Shown: positions 48,233 to 58,831, counted from the stretch's first letter. The stretch: 64,000 bases of DNA from QZKY01 sp942492925 (GCA_942492925.1 OW818641.1:2108001-2172000); one strand, 5' to 3'. Notes: generated from the sequence alone by a model not told the origin. Made by a program: numbers and translations.

Positions 48233-49696
48233 TTATTTCGGCAAGCTGGATGCCCCCATCAGGTACTCATCCACCGCCCGAGCACATTCTCGCCCCTCGC
48301 GAATCGCCCAGACAACCAGCGACTGTCCCCGTCGCATATCGCCTGCGGCAAACACCTTATTGACGGACGTCTGATAACGCCTGTCCCCGTCCGTTGCCGC
48401 CTTGGCATTACCACGAGCGTCGCGCTCCAGCCCAAACGTCTCCAGCACTTGTGCCACCGGCGAGGCGAATCCAATGGCCACCAAGACCAAATCCGCCTTC
48501 AATGCCATTTCCGTATCTGGCAATTCATCGAATTTGCCATCCTTCCATTCGACCCGGGTCGCGATCAGTTTTTCAACCTTGCCCCCCTTGCCCTCGAAAC
48601 GCTTGGTCGCCACAGCCCATTCGCGTTCACCCCCCTCTTCCAGGGACGACGACGTGCGCAGCTTTTGCGGCCAATACGGCCAGACCAAGGGTTTGTTTTC
48701 AGTCACCGGCGGACGCGGATTCACCTCAATCTGCGTAATGCTGGCGGCCCCTTGCCGCAGCGAGGTGCCGACACAGTCTGATCCGGTATCCCCGCCACCG
48801 ATGATGACAACGTGCTTGCCGGTTGCCATAATTTGATTTTTCACCTTGTCGCCTGCGTTGATTTTATTTTGCTGATGCAAAAATTCCATCGCAAAATGCA
48901 CGCCTTTCAAATCCCGTCCTGGCACCGGCAAATCGCGCGGCTGTTCCGCACCCCCCGCCAAAATCACCGCATCGTACTCCGCAATTAATGTCTCCGGCGA
49001 CACCACTTCCTTGGCATAGTTAACAAGCTTCTCTGGAAAGCTTTTGCCGACCAGAACGCGCGTGCGGAAGGTCACGCCTTCTGCACGCATCTGCTCGACA
49101 CGCCGATCAATATGGCGCTTCTCCAGCTTGAAATCCGGAATACCGTAACGCAACAAGCCGCCCAAGCGCTCATTTTTCTCGAACACCGTCACATCGTGCC
49201 CCACCCGGGCGAGTTGCTGTGCAGCCGCCAACCCAGCCGGGCCAGAACCGACAATCGCGACTTTCTTGCCAGTCTTTTTTTCAGCCGGACGCGGCAACAC
49301 CCAGCCGTTTTCCCACCCTTTGTCGATGATGAAGTGTTCGATCGATTTGATCCCCACCGGATCCGCATTGATACCGAGCGTGCAAGCGGCCTCGCACGGC
49401 GCAGGACAGACGCGACCGGTGAACTCGGGGAAATTGTTGGTCAAGTGCAGAACATCGAGCGATCTTTGTAGCTTGCCCTTGTAAACCAGATCGTTCCAGT
49501 CAGGGATAATGTTATTGATCGGGCAGCCATTGGTGCAAAAAGGTACGCCACAATCCATGCAACGCGCCCCCTGAATTTTGGCGTCCGCATCTGTCAAACG
49601 CAACGTAAATTCGTTGTAATGCTTGATCCGTTCCTGCGGATGTTCATACGTTTCCGCCTGACGCTGATACTCCATGAAGCCTGTAACCTTACCCAT
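48233..49696 (-). CDS. gltD: Glutamate synthase small subunit
   Basis: The beta subunit of NADPH-glutamate synthase feeds electrons from NADPH to GltB. It has 487 residues: N-terminal Fe-S cysteines 'CMDCGVPFCTNGCPINNIIP', an FAD site 'VAIVGSGPAGLAAAQQLARV' and an NADPH site 'VVIIGGGDTGSDCVGTS'. A second FAD segment, 'VFAAGDMRRGQSLVVWAI', is near the end. ATG 49696 has AGAGGTAAGT upstream. 66 bp follow gltB. Confidence 0.97.
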   Translation of the reverse strand: MGKVTGFMEYQRQAETYEHPQERIKHYNEFTLRLTDADAKIQGARCMDCGVPFCTNGCPINNIIPDWNDLVYKGKLQRSLDVLHLTNNFPEFTGRVCPAPCEAACTLGINADPVGIKSIEHFIIDKGWENGWVLPRPAEKKTGKKVAIVGSGPAGLAAAQQLARVGHDVTVFEKNERLGGLLRYGIPDFKLEKRHIDRRVEQMRAEGVTFRTRVLVGKSFPEKLVNYAKEVVSPETLIAEYDAVILAGGAEQPRDLPVPGRDLKGVHFAMEFLHQQNKINAGDKVKNQIMATGKHVVIIGGGDTGSDCVGTSLRQGAASITQIEVNPRPPVTENKPLVWPYWPQKLRTSSSLEEGGEREWAVATKRFEGKGGKVEKLIATRVEWKDGKFDELPDTEMALKADLVLVAIGFASPVAQVLETFGLERDARGNAKAATDGDRRYQTSVNKVFAAGDMRRGQSLVVWAIREGRECARAVDEYLMGASSLPK

Positions 49697-49762
49697 ACTT
49701 ACCTCTGACCATTTAACCCGCACCCTGCGGGTTCGTTTGTAAACATGCTTTCATGCCGCGTT

Positions 49763-52700
49763 TTATGCGGCTTCCTTTTGCTGCTCGTGCAAAATGCGCA
49801 AGGCGCGACGATATTCGTTCGGGAATACTTTGACGAAGCGAGCCCGGCTGTTCGACCAATCGTCGAGCAATTTTCGCGCACGCTGACTGCCGGTGAATCT
49901 GAAATGGCGCTCAATCAACCGACGCAATATCACTTCGTCAGTTTCAGCTTTTTCGCCACGTACCAGACTGTGCCAAACCGCCGGATCGACTGATTTCTCC
50001 TGCTGCGCGCTCGGCAACACGGATTCGAGCGTCACCATGGCTGGATTGCAGTACTTCTCGAACACCTCTTCAGGATCGAGCACATACGCGACACCGCCAG
50101 ACATCCCAGCAGCGAAATTACGCCCTGTGGCCCCCAGCACGACGACCGTGCCGCCGGTCATGTATTCGCAACAATGATCGCCAGTGCCTTCCACAACCGC
50201 ACTGGCACCAGAGTTGCGTACCGCAAAGCGCTCGCCGGCCACACCACTGAAAAACGCCTCGCCGGCAATGGCGCCATAGAGCACCGTGTTGCCCGCGATG
50301 ATATTCTCCGACGCTTGCCCCCGGAATTCGGTGTTGGGGCGCACGATAATGCGGCCACCCGACAGCCCTTTCCCAACGTAATCGTTACCTTCTCCCACCA
50401 AATCCAGCGTCACGCCATGCGCGAGGAATGCACCGACCGACTGCCCGGCGGTCCCTTCCAGCTGGATATGAATCGTATCTTCCGGCAAACCGACATGGCC
50501 GTAACGCTTGGCGACTTCGCCTGACAGCATCGCGCCTACCGTGCGATTCACGTTACGAATCGGCGAGATGAAGGAAATTCGCTCGCTTTTATCAAGCGCG
50601 ATCTTCGCCTGTGCAATCAGTTTGTGATCCAGCGCTTTTTCCAAACCGTGATCCTGCTCTTCCAAGTGTTTCTTGAGCACACCTTCAGGAACAACGGGGT
50701 CGTGGAAAATTTTACCGAAGTCCAGCCCCTGATTTTTCCAGTGCAGAAGCGCCTTGGTCTTGTCGAGCAAATCAACGCGGCCGATCAACTCCTGATACGT
50801 GCGAATCCCGAGCTGCGCCATGATCTGCCGCAACTCTTCGGCGACGAAGAAAAAGTAGTTGACGATGTGCTCCGGTTTGCCGTTGAATTTTGCACGGAGT
50901 ACCGGATCCTGCGTCGCCACCCCCACCGGGCACGTATTCAGATGGCATTTGCGCATCATGATGCAGCCATTCACTACCAGCGGCGCGGTTGCGAACCCCA
51001 CTTCATCGGCGCCGAGAATCGCCGCAATCGCCACGTCGCGGCCCGTCTTGACCTGACCGTCTACTTGCACGCGAATGCGACCGCGCAAATTGTTGAGCAC
51101 CAGCGTCTGCTGCGTTTCGGACAAGCCCAGTTCCCACGGCGTGCCCGCGTGCTTGATCGAGGAAAGCGGCGACGCGCCCGTGCCACCGTCGTAACCGGAG
51201 ATCACGACGTGATCGGCTTTCGCCTTGGACACGCCTGCCGCCACCGTCCCCACACCGACTTCGGACACCAGCTTGACGGAGATCGACGCCTTGGGATTGA
51301 CGTTTTTAAGATCATGAATCAACTGTGCCAAATCTTCGATCGAATAAATGTCATGGTGCGGCGGCGGCGAAATCAAGCCGACTCCCGGCACCGAAAAGCG
51401 CAGATGCGCAATGTATTCCGACACTTTCTCACCCGGCAGCTGACCGCCTTCGCCTGGCTTCGCGCCCTGCGCCATCTTGATCTGAATTTGATCAGCAGAA
51501 TTCAGGTATTGTGCCGTCACGCCAAAACGACCGGACGCCACCTGCTTGATCTTCGAGCGCAAGGAATCGCCTTCTTGCAACGGAATGTCCGCCATAACGC
51601 GATCGGAACCGAGCACATCGGCCAACGTCTGACCTGTGCCAATTCGCACACCCCGCTGCTCATCCATGTAACGCTTCGGGTCTTCACCGCCTTCGCCCGT
51701 GTTCGACTTACCACCGATACGGTTCATCGCGACCGCCAGCGTGCTGTGCGCTTCGGTGCTGATCGAGCCCAAGGACATCGCCCCCGTCGTAAAACGCTTG
51801 ACGATTTCTTTCGCCGTTTCGACTTCATCGAGCGGAATCGCTTTGACCGGATCAATCTTGAACTCAAACAGGCCACGCAAGGACATCTGGCGACGCGATT
51901 GATCGTTGATGATCAGGGCAAATTCCTTATAGGTGTTAAAATTATTGGCGCGCGTGGAATGCTGCAATTTCGCAATCGCATCCGGCGTGTACATGTGCTC
52001 CTCGCCGCGCACGCGAAACGCATAATCGCCGCCGGCATCCAGCGAATCTTCGTACAACATGTCGTCGCCAAATGCCAGCTGGTGCAAGCGCACCGCTTCT
52101 TCGGCCACTTCGAAAACGCCGATCCCTTCGATATTGGTGGCGGTTCCTTTAAAGTATTTGTTCACCAATTCGCTATTCAAACCGACGGCTTCGAAAATTT
52201 GCGCGCCGCAGTAAGACATGTAAGTTGAAATGCCCATCTTGGACATAATCTTCAACAAGCCTTTGCCAATGGCTTTGATGAAATTGGCTTGCGCTTTTTC
52301 AGCCGTCATGTCTGGCCCGATTTCGGCCGCCATGCCTGCCAGCGTTTCAAATGCAAGGTATGGATGCACCGCTTCGGCACCGTAACCGGCGAGCAACGCA
52401 AAATGATGCGTTTCACGCGCCGAACCCGTTTCAACCACGAGACCGGTCGAGGCACGCAAGCCTTTTGAGACGAGATGCTGATGCACCGCAGACGTTGCCA
52501 GCAGTGCCGGCATAGCCACCTTGTCCGCGTTCACGCCTTTGTCGGAGACGATGAGAATGTTGTGACCGGACGTCACCGCATCCACCGCTTCCGCACAGAG
52601 GGAAGCCAGACGCGCCTCAATGCCTTCTTTGCCCCAGACGACCGGATAGCAGATGTCCAATGTATAAGACTTGAATTTGTTGCCTGTGTAAGCACTGATG

Positions 52701-54436
52701 TTGCGGATCGTCGCCATATCGGCAATATCGAGGACCGGCTGCGACACCACCAGACGCATCGGCGGATTGATGTTGTTGGTGTCCAGGAGATTCGGCTTCG
52801 GCCCAACGAAGGACACCAGCGACATCACCATTTCTTCGCGGATCGGATCGATCGGCGGGTTCGTCACCTGCGCAAACAATTGGTGGAAATAGTTGTACAA
52901 CGGCTTGAGCTTGCTGGATGTGACCGCAAGCGGCGCGTCGTTCCCCATGGAACCAATGGATTCTTCGCCGTTCATGGCCATCGGCGGCAACAACAGCTTG
53001 AGGTCTTCTTGCGTGTAACCGAACGCTTGCTGTCGATCGAGCAGGGGAATGGTGGAAGGCTCGGGCGTCGCGTCCTTGCGAATTTCGTCGAGGCGAATGC
53101 GCACCGAATCGATCCAAGCCTTATACGGCTTCGCATTCGCGTAGGTGGCCTTAATTTCTGCGTCATCGATGATGCGACCACCTTCGAGATCGATCAAAAA
53201 CATCTTGCCCGGTTGCAGACGCCATTTCTTGATGATGCTGGATTCCGGAATCGGCAACGTGCCCGCTTCGGATGCCATCAGGACCAAATCATCATCGGTC
53301 ACAATATAACGCGACGGGCGTAAGCCGTTACGGTCCAGTGTGCCGCCGATATGACGTCCGTCTGTAAATGCCATGGCGGCCGGGCCGTCCCACGGTTCCA
53401 TCATTGCCGCGTGATATTCATAGAAGGCGCGACGATTTTCATCCATCAGATTGTGGTTTTCCCACGCCTCGGGAATCATCATCATCATCGCTTGTGCAAT
53501 CGGGTAGCCCGACATCACCAGCAATTCCAGCGCATTATCGAAACACGCCGTATCGGACTGTCCTTCATAAATCAGCGGATACAGCTTTTGCAAATCGTCG
53601 CCGAGTACAGCGGATTGCATCACCCCTTCGCGCGCGCGCATCCAGTTGTAGTTGCCTTTGACCGTATTGATTTCGCCATTGTGTGCGATCAGCCGATACG
53701 GGTGAGAAAGCGGCCACTCGGGGAAAGTGTTGGTCGAGAAACGCTGATGCACCATCGCCAGTGCCGACACACAACGCGGGTCCTGCAAATCCTTGTAATA
53801 CACATCGACTTGATCGGCGAGCAGCAAGCCTTTATAAACAATAGTACGCGCCGACATCGACGGCACGAAAAATTCATTGCCATGTTTGAGATTGAGCGCT
53901 TGAATCGCATGACCGGAGGACTTGCGGATCACATAAAGCTTGCGTTCCAGCGCATCGGTCACCATCACGTCCGGACCACGTCCGATGAAAATTTGGCGAA
54001 TCACCGGCTCTTTCGTGCGCACCGTCGGTGACATCGGCATGTCCTTGTCCACCGACACGTCACGCCAACCCAGCACCACCTGACGCTCGATGCGGACAGC
54101 TCGTTCGATTTCCTGTTCGCAGGCGATACGGGAAGCATGCTCTTTCGGTAAAAATACCATGCCCACGCCATATTCTCCCGGCGGCGGCAAAGTCACGCCC
54201 TGCTTGGCCATCTCTTCGCGGAAGAATTGATCCGGGATTTGGATCAGAATGCCGGCACCGTCGCCCATCAGCTTGTCCGCGCCAACAGCGCCACGATGAT
54301 CGAGGTTTTTCAGGATCAACAACCCCTGCTCGATGATCGAATGACTTTTTTTACCCTTGATGTGCGCGATGAACCCGACCCCACAAGCGTCATGCTCATT
54401 GGCCGGGTTATACAAACCTTGTGCATCCATATCCAT
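49763..54436 (-). CDS. gltB: Glutamate synthase large subunit
   Basis: This subunit makes glutamate from glutamine and 2-oxoglutarate. It has 1557 residues. The N-terminal glutamine amidotransferase cysteine is C18 ('NEHDACGVGFIAH'), exposed after removal of a short propeptide. The FMN/3Fe-4S domain has 'CHLNTCPVGVATQDP', and the C-terminal beta-helix GXGXG domain is present ('GLSGGRIIVRPN', 'GGTVVVLG'). Gene order gltB-gltD is conserved. Long antisense frames here are shadows. Confidence 0.98.
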   Translation of the reverse strand: MDMDAQGLYNPANEHDACGVGFIAHIKGKKSHSIIEQGLLILKNLDHRGAVGADKLMGDGAGILIQIPDQFFREEMAKQGVTLPPPGEYGVGMVFLPKEHASRIACEQEIERAVRIERQVVLGWRDVSVDKDMPMSPTVRTKEPVIRQIFIGRGPDVMVTDALERKLYVIRKSSGHAIQALNLKHGNEFFVPSMSARTIVYKGLLLADQVDVYYKDLQDPRCVSALAMVHQRFSTNTFPEWPLSHPYRLIAHNGEINTVKGNYNWMRAREGVMQSAVLGDDLQKLYPLIYEGQSDTACFDNALELLVMSGYPIAQAMMMMIPEAWENHNLMDENRRAFYEYHAAMMEPWDGPAAMAFTDGRHIGGTLDRNGLRPSRYIVTDDDLVLMASEAGTLPIPESSIIKKWRLQPGKMFLIDLEGGRIIDDAEIKATYANAKPYKAWIDSVRIRLDEIRKDATPEPSTIPLLDRQQAFGYTQEDLKLLLPPMAMNGEESIGSMGNDAPLAVTSSKLKPLYNYFHQLFAQVTNPPIDPIREEMVMSLVSFVGPKPNLLDTNNINPPMRLVVSQPVLDIADMATIRNISAYTGNKFKSYTLDICYPVVWGKEGIEARLASLCAEAVDAVTSGHNILIVSDKGVNADKVAMPALLATSAVHQHLVSKGLRASTGLVVETGSARETHHFALLAGYGAEAVHPYLAFETLAGMAAEIGPDMTAEKAQANFIKAIGKGLLKIMSKMGISTYMSYCGAQIFEAVGLNSELVNKYFKGTATNIEGIGVFEVAEEAVRLHQLAFGDDMLYEDSLDAGGDYAFRVRGEEHMYTPDAIAKLQHSTRANNFNTYKEFALIINDQSRRQMSLRGLFEFKIDPVKAIPLDEVETAKEIVKRFTTGAMSLGSISTEAHSTLAVAMNRIGGKSNTGEGGEDPKRYMDEQRGVRIGTGQTLADVLGSDRVMADIPLQEGDSLRSKIKQVASGRFGVTAQYLNSADQIQIKMAQGAKPGEGGQLPGEKVSEYIAHLRFSVPGVGLISPPPHHDIYSIEDLAQLIHDLKNVNPKASISVKLVSEVGVGTVAAGVSKAKADHVVISGYDGGTGASPLSSIKHAGTPWELGLSETQQTLVLNNLRGRIRVQVDGQVKTGRDVAIAAILGADEVGFATAPLVVNGCIMMRKCHLNTCPVGVATQDPVLRAKFNGKPEHIVNYFFFVAEELRQIMAQLGIRTYQELIGRVDLLDKTKALLHWKNQGLDFGKIFHDPVVPEGVLKKHLEEQDHGLEKALDHKLIAQAKIALDKSERISFISPIRNVNRTVGAMLSGEVAKRYGHVGLPEDTIHIQLEGTAGQSVGAFLAHGVTLDLVGEGNDYVGKGLSGGRIIVRPNTEFRGQASENIIAGNTVLYGAIAGEAFFSGVAGERFAVRNSGASAVVEGTGDHCCEYMTGGTVVVLGATGRNFAAGMSGGVAYVLDPEEVFEKYCNPAMVTLESVLPSAQQEKSVDPAVWHSLVRGEKAETDEVILRRLIERHFRFTGSQRARKLLDDWSNSRARFVKVFPNEYRRALRILHEQQKEAA

Positions 54437-54501
54437 TCTCCCTTACTCATTCATGCGAGCTTTAAAGGATAGGACGGCAATCTTGAAAGTTCAAGGAGAA
54501 A

Positions 54502-55462
54502 AAATGGGGTCGGAGTAAGTTTATTTTGGCGATATGGATGATTTTTGTTAAATAGGGACACAGTTAATAAGGGGCTGAGCACTCACCCAGTATTTTCTTT
54601 TGTGACCAAGGCAAGCCCGTCGTGCAAGCATGCGAAATCACCAAGCATTTGTTTTGATTGATTATTTCAATTGACCAGAATGCCCACCCATCGCAGGCTA
54701 AGCGTTTTCGTCAACCAATGATTTTGCCGGGCGGCCGCGCTTTCCCGGCCTGACACGCCGGTTCATCCGCTTTTCCAGCTGTATTTGAAACTGTTCGGAA
54801 CCCAGCGCCCGGCCTTTCATCACCGCCTGCCGCAAACTCTCGATTTCTTCTTGCGCAGCCGGTTGTTGCATGAAGTGCTTGTAAGCCGCTTCCCGCTCAA
54901 ACGGCGTATTGCCCAATGCCCAGTAAAGCGGGTGATCAGCAATCAAGGAATCGGGCTTATCCCCGACATGGTGGGCGTAGCTGGTCCATTTGTACTCTGC
55001 AGGGTGCGCCACCAACCCTGCCCGGACCGGGTTCATTTCAATATACCGAGTGCACGCCAGGAAAAACTGGTCAGACTCAATGACCGAGGTCTTGAACCGC
55101 CCCTGCCACAGGGTGCCCGTCCTGTCATACTTGCGGTTAAAGTAAGGCACGTAAAACCGCCCCAGCAATTGCATCATGCGGGCCAAGCCTTGCGCGTCAG
55201 ACGGTGTGGCCAGCAAATGCAAATGATTGCCCATCAACGCATAGGCATGAATCGCCACTTTGAACTGTCGAGACGCCTCCCGCATCCAGCCCAGAAACAA
55301 CTGACAATCCTCGTCATCACGAAAAATCGGCTGCCGGTCATTTCCCTGCTGAATGATGTGATGGGGCAAATTGGGAACGACAATTCTGGAAGTTCTGGCC
55401 ATGAGCGTAAAGGTAATGAAGCGACAGGCCATTCTACCAAAAAATTGACTCCGACCCCATTT
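54502..55462. mobile_element. REP-associated transposase element with inverted flanks
   Basis: AAATGGGGTCGGAGT (54502-54516) and its exact complement ACTCCGACCCCATTT (55448-55462) bracket one transposase gene. The flanks lie about 200 bp and 45 bp from the gene. It resembles RAYT/REPtron units rather than a classical IS; no target-site duplication was evident. Confidence 0.65.
54698..55402 (-). CDS. REP-associated tyrosine transposase (Y1 transposase family)
   Basis: This is a single-strand DNA transposase of the IS200/IS605-related Y1 type, 234 residues. The metal-binding HUH-like motif is 'GNHLHLLATP', with upstream 'IHAYALM'. The catalytic tyrosine is in 'CTRYIEMNPVRAGLV'. The C-terminus is Arg-rich ('RRVRPGKRGRPAKS'). 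ATG 55402 (MARTSRIV) matches the family start. It probably acts on REP-like palindromes in the genome. Confidence 0.9.
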   Translation of the reverse strand: MARTSRIVVPNLPHHIIQQGNDRQPIFRDDEDCQLFLGWMREASRQFKVAIHAYALMGNHLHLLATPSDAQGLARMMQLLGRFYVPYFNRKYDRTGTLWQGRFKTSVIESDQFFLACTRYIEMNPVRAGLVAHPAEYKWTSYAHHVGDKPDSLIADHPLYWALGNTPFEREAAYKHFMQQPAAQEEIESLRQAVMKGRALGSEQFQIQLEKRMNRRVRPGKRGRPAKSLVDENA

Positions 55463-55690
55463 CTCAGAAAAGCATGCTTATTGACCCCTCTCAAAACCGC
55501 AACTTTTGCCAAGAATATACTGATGGGCAAGATGGCTATCTTCTGAAAGGTCTGCCCAACGTCTCCGCCGCCAAGACAACGCAAACGTCAACGGTGGAGT
55601 GAGGGGTTGTCTTTCGCCCAGCGGGGCCACCCAACACCCCAGCCATTTAATTCATTTGAATGACTTCACTCACTCTAAGGAGGTAGCGTC

Positions 55691-56140
55691 ATGGCAAACA
55701 ACTTGATGCGTTTTAATCCATTTAGCGATCTCACCCGTTTTGAGCCGTGGAAAAATCTGGAAGAAATGTTCAAAGATTTTCGTCTCGCACCAACCTTGGG
55801 GGCCATGGAAGGCGAGCCGCGAATCAAAATGGATGTCACGGAAACCGACACAAACTACACGGTCAAAGCCGACATCCCTGGTGTCAGCAAGGAAGATATC
55901 AAAGTCACCGTTGAAGGCAACCAAGTCGCCATCAATGTCGAGGTAAAAAAAGAGAAAGAAGAAAAGAAAGAAGGCAATCTCATCCGTTCCGAGCGTTACT
56001 ACGGACGGCAATACCGAAGTTTCACGCTGGGCCAAGATGTTGACGACACCAAAGCAGAAGCCAAGTACACGGATGGCGTGCTGGAACTGACACTGCCGAA
56101 GAAACCAGGCAAAAGCAGCAAACAACTGAGCATTAGCTGA
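55691..56140 (+). CDS. Small heat shock protein, Hsp20/alpha-crystallin family
   Basis: This 149-residue ATP-independent chaperone binds unfolding proteins. The alpha-crystallin domain spans about residues 45-140 ('MDVTETDTNYTVKADIPGVS', 'RSFTLGQDVD') and has the conserved 'DGVLELTLPK'. The C-terminal I-x-I-like tail is 'QLSIS'. AAGGAGG lies 8 bp before the ATG. No clear sigma-32 promoter was seen. It precedes the second ppk by 103 bp and may share its transcript. Confidence 0.95.
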   Translation: MANNLMRFNPFSDLTRFEPWKNLEEMFKDFRLAPTLGAMEGEPRIKMDVTETDTNYTVKADIPGVSKEDIKVTVEGNQVAINVEVKKEKEEKKEGNLIRSERYYGRQYRSFTLGQDVDDTKAEAKYTDGVLELTLPKKPGKSSKQLSIS

Positions 56141-56243
56141 AGGTGCACGAGGAAGGGGTCGCTGCCCTTGCCGCAGCGGCGAACGCGCAGTCGATCCCTT
56201 TTTTCTCAGACTGCCCTGCGCACGATATGCCCTCGGGAGATCC

Positions 56244-58340
56244 ATGCAAAAGAAGTCCCTCAAGAAGACTTCCGAACTACTGACCCCGAACATTTTTCTG
56301 GATCGGGAATGCTCCGTTATCGCCTTCAATCGCCGCGTGCTGGCGCAAGCCGAGGACCCGCACATTCCCATTCTTGAGCGCCTCCGTTTTTTGTGCATCG
56401 TCAGCAATAACCTCGACGAGTTTTTTGAGGTCCGCATTGCGAGTCTGATGGCCCGGAGGGCAGATGCACATGAACATGAACAGGCTGTCATCACGGCCTC
56501 GCTGGAACACGTCAGCGAAGCGTGCCATCAGCTCGTTGAGCGTCAATATGCGCTCCTCAACGGACACGTTATACCGCTTCTGACCAAACATGGTTATCGC
56601 CTGCTTCACCAAAAAGATCGCAATGCGGCGCAACGGGCATGGGTGAAATCGCTGTTCGACAATCACATTCGCCCTATCCTGACGCCGATTGTCCTGGACC
56701 CTGCGCACCCTTTCCCGCAAGTGCCCAACAAAAGCCTGAATTTCATCATCTCGCTTTCCGGCAAGGACGCTTTCGGACGCGGCAGCACCATCGCCATCGT
56801 TCGCGCGCCGCGCGTCTTGCCCCGCGTTTTTCGACTGCCCGATGAACTTTCCCCGAACGGAGCGTGTTTTTGCCTGCTTTCATCCGTGATTCAGGCTCAC
56901 ATACCGGATCTCTTCCCGCAGCGAAAGGTCATCGCCTATTCCCAGTTTCGCGTGACGCGCGACAGTGACTTGTGGATCGATGAGGACGAAGTGATGAATT
57001 TGCGGCAAGCGCTGCGGGGTGAACTCCCCAATCGGCAATACGGCGCAGCGGTGCGACTGGAAATTGCGCGAAACTGTCCGGAGGATCTCGCGCAATTTTT
57101 GCTGAATCAGTTTGCGCTCGACAAGCACTGCCTGTATCGCGTCAACGGCCCGGTCAACATGGTACGGCTTGGCGAATTGCGGGATCACATTCACGATCCG
57201 ACACTTTATTTCCCGCCTTTTTTTCCGGCACAGACAACGGACGTCCGGCAAGCCAACCTTTTCGAGACACTGCGTCAACGCGACATTCTCTTGCACCATC
57301 CTTTCCAGTCCTTCCAGACAGTGGTCGATTTCATCGATGCCGCAGCCCACGACCCCAACGTCATCGTCATCAAGCAATCGATCTACCGCGTTGGCATGGA
57401 TTCCGAACTGATGGAAACCCTCATCGCGGCGGCACGCATGGGCAAGGAAGTCACGGTCATTGTCGAACTCAAGGCACGTTTCGATGAAGAACAAAACATT
57501 AACTGGGCGGAGCGACTGGAAGAGGCTGGCGCACAGGTCATTTATGGTGTGATGGGGCTGAAAACGCACGCCAAACTCGCCCTGGTGATTCGGCGCGAGC
57601 AAAACGCATTGCGTTATTACGCGCATCTCGGCACCGGAAATTACCACCCCGCCACGGCGCGACAGTACACGGACTTCGGTCTGCTGACAGCACACACAGA
57701 ACTGGCCATGGAAGTCAACGAAGTCTTCATCCATCTCACCAGTCTCACGCGCCCGAAAAAACTCAACCATCTGTGGCTGGCTCCGTTTTCATTGCACAAT
57801 GAAATCGTCAAGGCCATTCGCAATGAAATAAAAATGGCCCGTTCGGGGCGTCCCGCCTACCTCATCGCCAAGATGAATGCGCTGGAAGATGAGTCCACCA
57901 TTCGTGCGCTCTACGATGCCTCCTGCGCTGGCGTGAAAATCGATTTGATTGTGCGCGGCGCCTGCGCGCTCAAACCTGGCGTGCGCGGCTTGTCGGACAA
58001 TATTCGCGTCGTTTCCGTCGTCGGGCGTTTTCTCGAACATAGCCGCATTTATTATTTTCACAATGACGCGGCGCACGAGGTTTATCTTTCCAGTGGCGAC
58101 TGGATGGGACGCAATCTGTTTCGACGCATTGAAGTCGCTTTCCCGATATTGGATAAAAATCTGAAACAGCGTATTATCGAAGAAGGATTGGAGCCTTACC
58201 TGAAGGACAACCTCAATGCTTGGGAACTGGACGCGCAGGGCGACTACCGTCGTTGCACACCACATGGCAAGCAAGCGTCATACGGTGCGCAACAACATCT
58301 TTTGCTCACGCTGACAGCACCCGGCACCGACGGGAGGTAG
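56244..58340 (+). CDS. ppk: Polyphosphate kinase 1, copy 2
   Basis: This second PPK1 has 698 residues and intact catalytic histidines H442 ('LKTHAKLALVIRRE') and H599 ('FLEHSRIYYF'). It is closely similar to copy 1 through most of its length, for example the shared 'NNLDEFFEVRIA'-type and 'LGTGNYHP' segments. The N-terminus differs ('MQKKSLKKTSELLTPN'). No Pho box is visible upstream; hsp20 lies 103 bp before it, so expression may follow stress rather than phosphate. Confidence 0.95.
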   Translation: MQKKSLKKTSELLTPNIFLDRECSVIAFNRRVLAQAEDPHIPILERLRFLCIVSNNLDEFFEVRIASLMARRADAHEHEQAVITASLEHVSEACHQLVERQYALLNGHVIPLLTKHGYRLLHQKDRNAAQRAWVKSLFDNHIRPILTPIVLDPAHPFPQVPNKSLNFIISLSGKDAFGRGSTIAIVRAPRVLPRVFRLPDELSPNGACFCLLSSVIQAHIPDLFPQRKVIAYSQFRVTRDSDLWIDEDEVMNLRQALRGELPNRQYGAAVRLEIARNCPEDLAQFLLNQFALDKHCLYRVNGPVNMVRLGELRDHIHDPTLYFPPFFPAQTTDVRQANLFETLRQRDILLHHPFQSFQTVVDFIDAAAHDPNVIVIKQSIYRVGMDSELMETLIAAARMGKEVTVIVELKARFDEEQNINWAERLEEAGAQVIYGVMGLKTHAKLALVIRREQNALRYYAHLGTGNYHPATARQYTDFGLLTAHTELAMEVNEVFIHLTSLTRPKKLNHLWLAPFSLHNEIVKAIRNEIKMARSGRPAYLIAKMNALEDESTIRALYDASCAGVKIDLIVRGACALKPGVRGLSDNIRVVSVVGRFLEHSRIYYFHNDAAHEVYLSSGDWMGRNLFRRIEVAFPILDKNLKQRIIEEGLEPYLKDNLNAWELDAQGDYRRCTPHGKQASYGAQQHLLLTLTAPGTDGR

Positions 58341-58342
58341 TC

Positions 58343-58831
58343 ATGGAACTCATTTTGTGGCGACACGCAGAAGCCAAGCTTGGCGACTCGGATGAAGAAC
58401 GCACGCTCAGCACAAAGGGGCGCAAACAGGCATCGCGAACCGCCGCGTGGTTAAACGCAAACCTTCCGGAAAATTGCCGCATCCTGGTCAGCCCCGCGAC
58501 CCGCACGATTCAAACGGCCGAAACGCTCGATCGGAAATTTCGCATTCACCCGGATCTGGGGCCCAGCGCAACGCCCGAAAACATTCTGGCCGCAGCCAAC
58601 TGGCCTCTCGCCAAAGAGACCGTCCTGATTGTGGGACATCAACCTGCCTTGGGACAAATTGCTGCGATGCTCATTTCAGGCATACGCCAGGACTGGCGTG
58701 TCGGGCGCGGCAACGTTTGGTGGATCGCCCAAAGAAAAGAAACGCCCGCAGACCAATCCAATTATCTGCGCGCCGTCATCACCCCAGAGCTGATCGTTCC
58801 CAATTTGACGGAGATGCGCCAAGTGACGTGA
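58343..58831 (+). CDS. sixA: SixA-type phosphohistidine phosphatase, copy 2
   Basis: This 162-residue paralogue of 7065-7538 has the same 'MELILWRHAEAK' start, 'ILVSPATRTIQTAETL' and 'LIVGHQPALGQIAAMLISG'. GGGAGGT lies 5 bp before ATG 58343, which is 2 bp after the ppk stop. The ppk-sixA order and near-overlap is the same as in copy 1, so the pair was probably duplicated together. Confidence 0.87.
   Translation: MELILWRHAEAKLGDSDEERTLSTKGRKQASRTAAWLNANLPENCRILVSPATRTIQTAETLDRKFRIHPDLGPSATPENILAAANWPLAKETVLIVGHQPALGQIAAMLISGIRQDWRVGRGNVWWIAQRKETPADQSNYLRAVITPELIVPNLTEMRQVT

Noticed and set aside
50624..52228. 534-codon open frame on the plus strand
   Set aside because: It is antisense to gltB, which is complete and highly conserved. 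The Arg/His-rich translation is typical of a shadow frame in GC-rich coding DNA.
54541..54600. Sequence resembling 'TAGGGACACAGTTAATAAGG' near the transposase as a further element
   Set aside because: Only one copy was seen and no gene or inverted partner. Probably part of the transposase flank.
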